NCBI RefSeq assembly: GCF_003149025.1
Contig: NZ_QGDV01000008.1
Location: 62,001 to 126,000 of the forward strand
Reading direction: 5' to 3'
Origin: Rathayibacter iranicus NCPPB 2253 = VKM Ac-1602
GTDB taxonomy: Bacteria; Actinomycetota; Actinomycetes; Actinomycetales; Microbacteriaceae
Length of the DNA stretch: 64,000 bases
Each line of letters starts with the position of its first letter. Within the stretch, counting starts at the first letter, position 1. A model generated the notes under the pieces. The model saw only the letters and a program-made list of their open reading frames with translations. It ran no database searches and was not told the origin of the DNA. The position numbers and the translations under genes are program-made. Below, one piece after another: positions 32,057 to 39,045 of this stretch.

Positions 32057-33382
32057 GTGGTCACGCAGGTTCCTCCCGTGCGTGTGACCCAGTTGCCCTG
32101 GGTCGACCCGGAGCGGGTCTACCTCGCCCTCGTCGCCGGCGCCGACATGTCGTTCTGGCTCGACTCGGGACCGGACGCCAGCGCAGGACGCTCCTACCTC
32201 GGCTCCTGCGCCCCTGAGGACGTCCTGATCGTAGAGGCGGGCGGGGACGTCTCGGCGGCGCTCGCCGCAGTCGACGCCGAGCCTCCGCTCGGCGATCGCG
32301 CGCTCGGCCGCTACGGCTGGATCTCGTACGAGGCTGGCGCGGCTTCTCTCGCCCTCCCGCCGACGCAGGCGGGCCCGGATGCTCCGCCTGCTCTGGTACT
32401 GCTGCGCGGCGACCCGGTGCTCGAGTTCGATCACGCCGCGCAGACGCTCCGGCTGGTCGCGACCGATAAGGCGGAGGATCTTGCCGACGCGGTGCGCGCA
32501 CTCGCGGCTTTCCCGGACCTTCCGGGCGAGCCGTCGGCCCCGGAGCCCGCGGGCGCCGTGCAGCGACGCCACACTGCGGGTGAGTACACCGCGCTGATCG
32601 CGCACTGCCAGGCCGCTATCCAGGCGGGCGACGTGTACCAGCTTTGCCTTACCGATGAGATCGTGGTGGAGGGACGGTTCGATCCGATCGAGTGCTACCG
32701 GCGCCTGCGTCGCTCGAGCCCCAGCCACCACGGCGGAGCGATTCGCGCGGGCGGGCGCACCCTCATCAGCGCCTCGCCCGAGCGCTTTCTGACCGGCACG
32801 TCCGACGGGCGCGTGGCGACGCATCCAATCAAGGGCACCCGTTCGCGGGGGAGGGACGCCGACGAGGACCGGGCGTTGCGGGACGAACTCGTCGCGAGCG
32901 TCAAGGAGCGCGCCGAAAACGTGATGATCGTCGACCTTGTGCGGAGCGACCTGGCGCGCATCGCGGTCCCCGGGTCGGTCCGAGTCGACCGCCTCCTCGA
33001 GATCGAGACCTACCCGCACGTGCACCAGCTCGTCAGCGAGGTCTCCGCCCGGCGCGCCCCCGGTGTCGGCGTGGCCGCGCTGATCGCGGCGCTGTTCCCC
33101 GCCGGCTCGATGACGGGGGCACCTAAACGCCGCGCCGTGCAGCTCCTGCGCGAGTGGGAGGGCGGAGCGCGCGGTCTCTACTCCGGAGCCTTCGGGCGCC
33201 TGGGCTCGGACGGCTCGCTCGATCTCGCGATGACCATCCGCACCCTGGTGCTCGACGGCGAACGCGCGCGCCTCGGCACCGGCGGCGGGATCACGGCGCT
33301 CTCGGTCCCCGAGGAGGAGGTCGAGGAGACACGCCTGAAGGCGCGCGCGCTGCTCGCGGTGCTGGGCGTCGCCGAGCACTGA
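32057..33382 (+). CDS. pabB: Aminodeoxychorismate synthase component I
   Basis: A 441-residue chorismate-utilising enzyme. The C-terminal catalytic domain shows [30 protein letters not shown] (the Lys in PIKGT marks PabB rather than anthranilate synthase, which has PIAGT), [13 protein letters not shown] and GSMTGAPK. It makes 4-amino-4-deoxychorismate with a glutaminase partner encoded elsewhere. The GTG at 32057 was chosen because it sits 6 nt after a TACGCT box. Alternative in-frame GTGs are at 32078 and 32084. The much longer frame running upstream from it is the antisense of pabC. Confidence 0.9.
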   Translation: MVTQVPPVRVTQLPWVDPERVYLALVAGADMSFWLDSGPDASAGRSYLGSCAPEDVLIVEAGGDVSAALAAVDAEPPLGDRALGRYGWISYEAGAASLALPPTQAGPDAPPALVLLRGDPVLEFDHAAQTLRLVATDKAEDLADAVRALAAFPDLPGEPSAPEPAGAVQRRHTAGEYTALIAHCQAAIQAGDVYQLCLTDEIVVEGRFDPIECYRRLRRSSPSHHGGAIRAGGRTLISASPERFLTGTSDGRVATHPIKGTRSRGRDADEDRALRDELVASVKERAENVMIVDLVRSDLARIAVPGSVRVDRLLEIETYPHVHQLVSEVSARRAPGVGVAALIAALFPAGSMTGAPKRRAVQLLREWEGGARGLYSGAFGRLGSDGSLDLAMTIRTLVLDGERARLGTGGGITALSVPEEEVEETRLKARALLAVLGVAEH

Positions 33383-33491
33383 CGGAGCGCCCGGTTTGCC
33401 GGCCGTCTTTGCGGGGCCAGTAGGGTTGATGGTCGAGCGCAGCCGCCGACGCGTGCGCGTTCTCCCCCTCATTGAGAAGCGAGTAGCACCT

Positions 33492-36074
33492 GTGGCAGAC
33501 GACACCTCCCGGCAGACCGGCGCGAGCGACGACGAGCGCTACGACTTCCGTGCGCTCCAGGAGAAGTGGCTCCCCATCTGGGAGGAGACACGCCCTTTCG
33601 CGACGGACGACCCCGACGACAAGCGCCCCCGCAAGTACGTGCTCGATATGTTCCCTTACCCCTCGGGCGACCTGCACATGGGCCACGCGGAGGCGTACGC
33701 GCTCGGCGACGTGCTTGCTCGCTACTGGCGGCAGCAGGGCTTCAATGTGCTGCACCCGATCGGTTGGGACAGCTTCGGACTGCCCGCCGAGAACGCAGCC
33801 ATCAAGCGCGGACTCAATCCGGCCACCTGGACCTACGACAACATCGAGCAGCAGAAGCGCTCGATGAAGCGCTATGCCGCATCCTTCGATTGGGATCGGG
33901 TGCTGCACACCTCCGACCCCGAGTACTACAAGTGGAACCAGTGGCTGTTCCTCAAGATGTACGAGAAGGGCCTTGCCTACCGCAAAGACAGCTGGGTCAA
34001 CTGGGACCCGGTTGACCAGACCGTGCTCGCCAACGAGCAGGTCCTCGCTGACGGCACCTCCGAGCGCTCCGGCGCGGTCGTAGTCAAGAAGAAGCTCACC
34101 CAGTGGTACTTCAAGATCACCGACTACGCCGACCGACTGCTGGATGATCTCAATCAGCTTGAGGGCTCGTGGCCCTCGAAGGTCATCGCCATGCAGCGCA
34201 ATTGGATCGGTCGCTCGATCGGCGCCGACGTCGAGTTCGAGATCGAGGGCCGCGACGAGCGCGTCACCGTCTTCACGACGCGTCCGGACACCCTCTATGG
34301 CGCGACCTTCATGGTGGTTGCACCCGACTCCGACCTCGCTTCCGAGCTGGTCGAGGGCGGGGACCCCGGTGTACGGGAGACGTTCCGCGCCTATCTCGAG
34401 ACAGTGCAGAAATCGAGCGAGATCGAGCGGCTGACGGCCGATCGTCCCAAGACCGGCGTCTTCCTCGGTCGCTACGCCGTGAACCCGGTGAACGGTGAGC
34501 GTTTGCCGATCTGGGCCGCCGACTACGTGCTCTCCGACTACGGGCACGGCGCGGTCATGGCCGTCCCGGCGCACGACCAGCGCGATCTCGACTTCGCCCG
34601 CGCCTTTGACCTGCCGGTGCGCGTCGTGGTCGACACGACCGCGTCGGTCACCGGTGCGATCCCGGTGATCCCGAAAGACCCGGAGGAGCTCGCGGCGCTC
34701 GAGCGCGAGTATTCGCTCGACCCGGCGACCACCGGCGAGGCGCTTTCCGGCGACGGCCGCCTGATGAACTCCGGCCCGCTCGATGGCCTCTCCAAGCGCA
34801 CGGCGATCGAGCGCGTCATCAGGCAATTGGAGGAGCGAGGCCGCGGTCGTTCCGCCAAGAACTACCGCTTGCGCGACTGGCTGATCTCGCGTCAGCGCTA
34901 CTGGGGAACGCCCATTCCGATCATCCACGGTGCCAACGGCGATCTCGTCCCGGTCCCCGAAGATCAGCTCCCCGTTGTCCTGCCCTCCACCGAGGGCCTC
35001 GACCTCCAGCCCAAGGGTTCCTCGCCCCTCGGGGCGGCGGATGACTGGGTGAACGTCCCGCACCCGGTCGACGGCTCGCCCGCGCGCCGCGACCCCGACA
35101 CGATGGACACTTTCGTCGACTCGTCGTGGTACTTCCTCCGTTTCCTCTCACCGAAGGACGAGACTCAGGCATTCGACCCCCAGCTCGCCGAGAAGTGGGC
35201 GCCGGTCGATCAGTACGTCGGAGGCGTGACGCACGCGATCCTGCATCTCTTGTACGCGCGTTTCATCACCAAGGTGCTCTTTGATCTCGGCTACGTCTCG
35301 TTCACCGAGCCGTTCACCGCGCTGCTCAACCAGGGCATGGTGCAGATGGACGGTGCGGCCATGTCGAAGTCGAAGGGCAACATCGTGCGGCTCTCGGAGC
35401 AGCTGGACGAGTTCGGGGTCGACGCGGTGCGTCTGACGATGGCGTTCGCTGGCCCGCCGGAGGATGACATTGACTGGGCCGACGTGTCACCGGGCGGCAG
35501 TGGCAAGTTCCTCGCCCGCGCGTGGCGTTTGGCGAAGGACGTCAGGTCGAAGCCTGACGTGGATTGGAAGAACGGTGATGCGGCGTTGCGTCGGCAGACG
35601 CATCGGTTCCTCGCGGAGTCGCCGTCTCTGGTCGAGGCGTTCAAGTTCAACGTGGTTGTCGCGCGACTGATGGAGCTGGTGAACGCGACGCGTAAGGTCG
35701 TCGATTCCGGCGCTGGAGCGGGAGATCCGGCTGTTCGTGAGGCCACCGAGGTTGTCGCGATGGCGCTCAATTTGTTCGCGCCGTATACGGCGGAGGATAT
35801 GTGGCATCGTCTGGGCTATCAGGGCACGGTCGCGCATGCGCTGTGGCGCAAGGCTGATCCGACGCTATTGGTCGAGGAGAAGGTGACCGCGATCCTGCAG
35901 GTCGACGGCAAGGTCCGTGACCGATTGGAAGTGTCGCCGAAGATCTCTTCTGACGAGCTGGAGGAGCGGGCGCGTGCGGCGAGCGGCGTGGCGCGGGCGC
36001 TGGTGGGGCGTGAGGTCGTCAAGGCTGTGGTGCGGGCGCCCCGATTGGTGAATCTGGTGACGACGGCGGTATAG
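33492..36074 (+). CDS. leuS: Leucyl-tRNA synthetase
   Basis: An 860-residue class I synthetase that charges tRNA-Leu. The HIGH-type motif is [16 protein letters not shown], the editing domain includes [17 protein letters not shown], the tryptophan-rich region is [15 protein letters not shown], and the KMSKS-type motif is AAMSKSKGN. The GTG at 33492 gives the usual N-terminus ([19 protein letters not shown] follows). The last ~600 bp (from about 35480) use more G/T-ending codons (TTG, CGT, GTG) than the rest, a mild composition shift that continues into the next intergenic DNA. Confidence 0.97.
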   Translation: MADDTSRQTGASDDERYDFRALQEKWLPIWEETRPFATDDPDDKRPRKYVLDMFPYPSGDLHMGHAEAYALGDVLARYWRQQGFNVLHPIGWDSFGLPAENAAIKRGLNPATWTYDNIEQQKRSMKRYAASFDWDRVLHTSDPEYYKWNQWLFLKMYEKGLAYRKDSWVNWDPVDQTVLANEQVLADGTSERSGAVVVKKKLTQWYFKITDYADRLLDDLNQLEGSWPSKVIAMQRNWIGRSIGADVEFEIEGRDERVTVFTTRPDTLYGATFMVVAPDSDLASELVEGGDPGVRETFRAYLETVQKSSEIERLTADRPKTGVFLGRYAVNPVNGERLPIWAADYVLSDYGHGAVMAVPAHDQRDLDFARAFDLPVRVVVDTTASVTGAIPVIPKDPEELAALEREYSLDPATTGEALSGDGRLMNSGPLDGLSKRTAIERVIRQLEERGRGRSAKNYRLRDWLISRQRYWGTPIPIIHGANGDLVPVPEDQLPVVLPSTEGLDLQPKGSSPLGAADDWVNVPHPVDGSPARRDPDTMDTFVDSSWYFLRFLSPKDETQAFDPQLAEKWAPVDQYVGGVTHAILHLLYARFITKVLFDLGYVSFTEPFTALLNQGMVQMDGAAMSKSKGNIVRLSEQLDEFGVDAVRLTMAFAGPPEDDIDWADVSPGGSGKFLARAWRLAKDVRSKPDVDWKNGDAALRRQTHRFLAESPSLVEAFKFNVVVARLMELVNATRKVVDSGAGAGDPAVREATEVVAMALNLFAPYTAEDMWHRLGYQGTVAHALWRKADPTLLVEEKVTAILQVDGKVRDRLEVSPKISSDELEERARAASGVARALVGREVVKAVVRAPRLVNLVTTAV

Positions 36075-36207
36075 GCGACCTGCCGGGGCTCTTTCTGATG
36101 ATTCGGCCTGGGCGGACGGTGCGGTTACTCATATTTGTTAGGGGCGGTGTGAGGAATATCTGGCGAGGATGAATACTATTTCAGTGGTATGAGGTGACTG
36201 GCTAACG

Positions 36208-36213
36208 TAGACT
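36208..36213 (+). promoter_or_regulatory. Putative -10 box upstream of the tiny-gene cluster
   Basis: TAGACT fits TANNNT and lies 31 nt before the ATG at 36245, with an AAAGGA ribosome binding site between. The -35 region is not clear. The surrounding 36075-36244 DNA is lower in GC than the genes on either side. Confidence 0.35.
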
Positions 36214-36244
36214 GCGATCGTTGTCGGCAACCAAAGGATCGCTA

Positions 36245-36400
36245 ATGAACATTCTCGGCAAACAGTGCGTACTGCAAGCGGGGGTCGTGCTCGCCGCCGC
36301 CACTCTTTCGATCGGTGTGGCTTCTCCCGCCGAACAAGTAGCCCAACTTGTCAAAGGGCTAACAGGCCCGACGGTCACAATTTCCGCATCTTCCTATTGA
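36245..36400 (+). CDS. Small secreted peptide of unknown function (51 residues)
   Basis: The ATG at 36245 follows an AAAGGA ribosome binding site (36233-36238) at 6 nt. The product begins MNILGKQCVLQAGVVLAAAT, a signal-like hydrophobic segment, then LSIGVASPAEQ, with a plausible cleavage after ASPA, leaving a ~24-residue tail ending GPTVTISASSY. It is too short for most gene callers. No family is recognised. It is the first of three closely spaced tiny genes. Support rests on the ribosome binding site, an upstream -10 box and the signal peptide. Confidence 0.5.
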   Translation: MNILGKQCVLQAGVVLAAATLSIGVASPAEQVAQLVKGLTGPTVTISASSY

Positions 36401-36413
36401 CTCTCGAGGAGTA

Positions 36414-36629
36414 GTGCGGCGAGTGAAATACCAAAGAAAGGCATCCTTCGTTCCCTGGCTGATAGTCCTGATCGTCCTTCCGGTCCAGGTATCGGCGCTG
36501 ATGAGGGGCGGAGATGCTGGGCATCTCTCCTCGTGGATTTTTGTTGTGGCAGTTGATGCCCTCGTGGCCGTGGCAGTGTGTGGCGTCGTCGCTGTGCGGA
36601 GGAATTGGGATGAACATCGACGTCCGTGA
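36414..36629 (+). CDS. Small two-span membrane protein
   Basis: A 71-residue product beginning 14 nt after the secreted peptide, with two hydrophobic spans (PWLIVLIVLPVQVSALM, then WIFVVAVDALVAVAVCGVVAV), a basic N-terminus and a short charged tail. Both termini are predicted inside. A CGAGGAG site lies before the GTG. Spacing fits the in-frame GTG at 36423 better than the one at 36414, so the protein may be three residues shorter. No family is recognised; an immunity or transport role for the neighbouring peptide is only a guess. Confidence 0.5.
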   Translation: MRRVKYQRKASFVPWLIVLIVLPVQVSALMRGGDAGHLSSWIFVVAVDALVAVAVCGVVAVRRNWDEHRRP

Positions 36630-36714
36630 GAGCGGTGCTGACGATCCTCTCGCACGAGTGGGATTGGGCGGACGGCGGTCCGCAGTACCAGCGTCACCCA
36701 CTTCACCTTTTTGA
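36610..36714 (+). CDS. 34-residue open reading frame with strong ribosome binding site
   Basis: The ATG at 36610 is preceded at 6 nt by GGAGGA (36598-36603), the best ribosome binding site in this stretch. The frame overlaps the end of the membrane-protein gene by 20 nt. The product begins MNIDVRESGADDPLARVGLG and ends SPTSPF, hydrophilic and without a recognised domain. It could be a genuine micropeptide or the 5' stump of a lost gene. Confidence 0.4.
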   Translation: MNIDVRESGADDPLARVGLGGRRSAVPASPTSPF

Positions 36715-36736
36715 TCGTCGCTGGAGCTGACCGCTT

Positions 36737-37834
36737 CTATCCGGTGAACGTGTCCGCCAGGTCGACGTAGAGGCTGTTGCCGAATCGGTAATCGAGGATT
36801 CGACGGCGGTGCATCTGAAGGACGGCGACGCCCGGTGCTACTCCAACGTCACGGGCCTTCTTGAGGATATCGCCGTCAGAGGACAGGCCTCGGAACGGCG
36901 CCATCCCGTCCTCTCCGAAGAGGACGTCGAGCGCGAAAGAATTCGCATTCTTCTCGGCGGCGGTGGTGCTCTGAGCCGCCGCGCTGTAGTCCAGATGCAT
37001 CTCTCCCCGCGGGTCGTTCAGGACATGGCCGAGTTCGTGGAAGAGCGTCCAGATCACGAAACCGTCCTTGCCCCAGCGCCCCGTCTGCTGAATGACCGGT
37101 ACGCGGTTGTCGATCCATCGCGTCATACCCAGCACCGGGAACGACTTGGGCGGGACGACCGCCATGAAGACCACACCGACGCTCGCGAGCAGCTCCGCGA
37201 GGTCGCGGAGCATGGCCGCATCCGGGGTCGTCGCTCGTTCGCGCAACTCGGGAAGCGCCGCATAGAGCTGCTCGGGCTCGTAGTTGTAACGGCGGCCCTG
37301 CTCGAAGGGCTCGGACATTTCTGCAGCACGAAGCCACGTCGTCACAAGCGACTTATCGAGGGTCGCCCCCGAGTCCTTCAGCGTGGCCAGTGCGTAGTCG
37401 CCGGTAGTGATCTCCTTGTGAAGGTGCTCGTAGGCCTCCCACGTCCCGCAGCGGTGGAACGCAAGGAAATCGGAGACGAGCTTGCCCGGGTGTCGCCTGG
37501 TGGCCGTGGTCGCGCCGATGCCACGTAGGTACGTGGCGGCGCTCGGAGCGATCTCGTCGATGTGGTCGGCCAGGCTCTCCTCGTCTGCGATACGTGCCAG
37601 GTCGGCTCGGTAGCGAGCCTCGTACGAGAGCCAGGTACCTGCGGGTATGCCAACCACCCGCTCCAGGCGCAGGGCAGTCTCGCTGGTGACGGGCGCCCGA
37701 CCGTTCACTATCTCGTTAACCTGCTTCCGGCTGCTGCCGAGAAGGTCTGCGGCCTGCTGCTGCGTGAGGTCGTGCCCTTCGATCCACTCCTCGAGGTACT
37801 CCCCGGGAGCGACGGCGTAGTTGGTGGCGGTCAT
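36737..37834 (-). CDS. higA: HigA-type antitoxin: XRE helix-turn-helix fused to ImmA/IrrE metallopeptidase domain
   Basis: A 365-residue protein. The N-terminus is a HigA/VapI-type HTH (LTQQQAADLLGSSRKQVNEIVNGRAPVTSETALRLERVVG, about 24-63). A middle helical region follows, then a C-terminal ImmA/IrrE-like (M78) domain with the zinc motif FHELGHVLND. Ordinary HigA is ~100 residues, so this is the long form. The ATG at 37834 follows AGGAGA at 6 nt. It lies 13 nt after the toxin gene, the standard higBA order, and should repress the operon and neutralise HigB. Whether the peptidase cleaves itself or another repressor is unknown. Confidence 0.8.
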   Translation of the reverse strand: MTATNYAVAPGEYLEEWIEGHDLTQQQAADLLGSSRKQVNEIVNGRAPVTSETALRLERVVGIPAGTWLSYEARYRADLARIADEESLADHIDEIAPSAATYLRGIGATTATRRHPGKLVSDFLAFHRCGTWEAYEHLHKEITTGDYALATLKDSGATLDKSLVTTWLRAAEMSEPFEQGRRYNYEPEQLYAALPELRERATTPDAAMLRDLAELLASVGVVFMAVVPPKSFPVLGMTRWIDNRVPVIQQTGRWGKDGFVIWTLFHELGHVLNDPRGEMHLDYSAAAQSTTAAEKNANSFALDVLFGEDGMAPFRGLSSDGDILKKARDVGVAPGVAVLQMHRRRILDYRFGNSLYVDLADTFTG

Positions 37835-37847
37835 GGCTTCTCCTTTC

Positions 37848-38150
37848 TCAGTGGTAGTCCTCGATGTCGAGCACAGTCGATGTGGTCGCGCTGACCGCGT
37901 GGGGTGAGGGCTCGATGAGGAGTCTCCAGTTGCCGCTGAGCGATCCGGCCCACGTTCCGGCGCGTGCGCCGGTGAGCTCGTGCCACCCACCGCCGGGATC
38001 GTCGTCGAGCAGATCCCCGAGCGTGTCGGAATTTTCGAGCGCTTTGACGCGCAGGCGGAGCTTTTTCTTGAGGTCGGGCCGCCTCTTCTGCATCTCGCGC
38101 TCGTCGGTGCAGAGCTTCGCGAGCTTGTTGTCCTTGTATCGAACGTCCAC
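37848..38150 (-). CDS. higB: HigB-type (RelE superfamily) toxin
   Basis: A 100-residue RelE/HigB-like ribosome-dependent mRNA interferase. The C-terminal pattern GGGWHELTGARAGTWAGSLSGNWRLLIEP matches the HigB signature (H-L-G-R-G-W...NWR). It precedes higA on the same transcript, as in classical higBA. The start is GTG at 38150, with no strong ribosome binding site. Basic residues usual for RNA cleavage are present. Toxicity is inferred from family. Confidence 0.8.
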   Translation of the reverse strand: MDVRYKDNKLAKLCTDEREMQKRRPDLKKKLRLRVKALENSDTLGDLLDDDPGGGWHELTGARAGTWAGSLSGNWRLLIEPSPHAVSATTSTVLDIEDYH

Positions 38151-38389
38151 GTGGTGTTACCGATCTCGTTACAGGCTACCGCGACTAATGACACGCTACG
38201 GCCCCGCTCGGTGTCACCGACCTCGTGGCACACCGCGCGGCGCGCTCGTGCTGTGCCGGAGGGCGTCACTGCATGCTCGGGCACATGCCACACGCAGTCG
38301 TGGAGGCCGACGCTCCTCCACAGTGGACGAATCGCCATGTTCTCCCCACATCGAGCCCGGACGGCAACGGAGCGCATGACCGCCGCCCT

Positions 38390-38395
38390 ACCGTC
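38390..38395 (+). promoter_or_regulatory. Putative -10 box of a leaderless comEA transcript
   Basis: TACCGT ends 5 nt before the comEA ATG with no ribosome binding site between, so transcription may start at the ATG. The rest of 38151-38389 (about 240 bp) shows nothing else I can name. Confidence 0.35.
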
Positions 38396-38400
38396 GTCGG

Positions 38401-39045
38401 ATGCGGGAGACGAACGGGCCGGACGATGAGCAGCTGACGGAACTGCTGCGCCCTCGCCGTGCTCGTCCGCGGTGGCGGGTAGGAGCGGGGGCGGCAGTAG
38501 TGCTCGTCATCATGGCGGCGGTCGTCGCCGTGCTGCTGGCAGGGGCGCGGGCCGGCGGTCACGAGCGGACGCTCGAACCGGCTGTGGCGACGAGCGAGCC
38601 GGTGGCCGCGTCCGCAGAGTCGCTGTACGTGCACGTCGCCGGGGAGGTCGCTACTCCTGGGCTTTACGTGCTTTCACCGGGAGCGAGGGTGGCGGACGCG
38701 CTAGCCGCGGCGGGAGGTTTCCGCGAGTCAGCCGAGCGGGCGGCTGTCAATCTGGCACGGAAGGTAGTGGACGGCGAGCAGATCGTCGTCCCCGCGATCG
38801 GAATGGCACCCGCGGCGGCTCCGGGGTCGGCCTCCGCAGGGTCCGCCGCGGGCTCTGTGCTGAGCCTGACTGTCGCCACTGCCGCACAGCTGGAGGATCT
38901 GCCCGAGATCGGGCCGTCCACCGCTGCGAAGATCGTCGCCTACCGGGAAGCCAACGGCCCGTTCACCTCCGTTGACCAGCTGCTCGAGGTGCCCGGGATC
39001 GGCGAGAAGACCCTCTCGGCCTTCCGTGATCAGGTGGCGCCGTGA
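38401..39045 (+). CDS. comEA: ComEA-type DNA-binding competence protein
   Basis: A 214-residue protein with one N-terminal membrane span (about 27-48), an extracytoplasmic SLBB domain (LYVHVAGEVATPGLYVLSPGARVADALAAAGG) and C-terminal helix-hairpin-helix repeats (LEDLPEIGPSTAAKIVAYRE and LLEVPGIGEKTLSAFRD). ComEA captures double-stranded DNA at the membrane for uptake through ComEC. Its TGA overlaps the comEC GTG. Confidence 0.93.
   Translation: MRETNGPDDEQLTELLRPRRARPRWRVGAGAAVVLVIMAAVVAVLLAGARAGGHERTLEPAVATSEPVAASAESLYVHVAGEVATPGLYVLSPGARVADALAAAGGFRESAERAAVNLARKVVDGEQIVVPAIGMAPAAAPGSASAGSAAGSVLSLTVATAAQLEDLPEIGPSTAAKIVAYREANGPFTSVDQLLEVPGIGEKTLSAFRDQVAP

Noticed and set aside
33383-33491. 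T-box riboswitch before leuS
   Set aside because: The leader is only about 110 bp and shows no T-box sequence or antiterminator-like hairpin with a T-run.
31175-33505. A continuous minus-strand frame extending the lectin gene to 1181 residues
   Set aside because: The part above 31174 is antisense to pabC and pabB, Arg-rich and without domains. The lectin signal peptide fixes the start at 31174.
33291-35063. 590-residue minus-strand frame opposite leuS
   Set aside because: Antisense shadow of a high-GC gene. leuS on the plus strand has all synthetase motifs.
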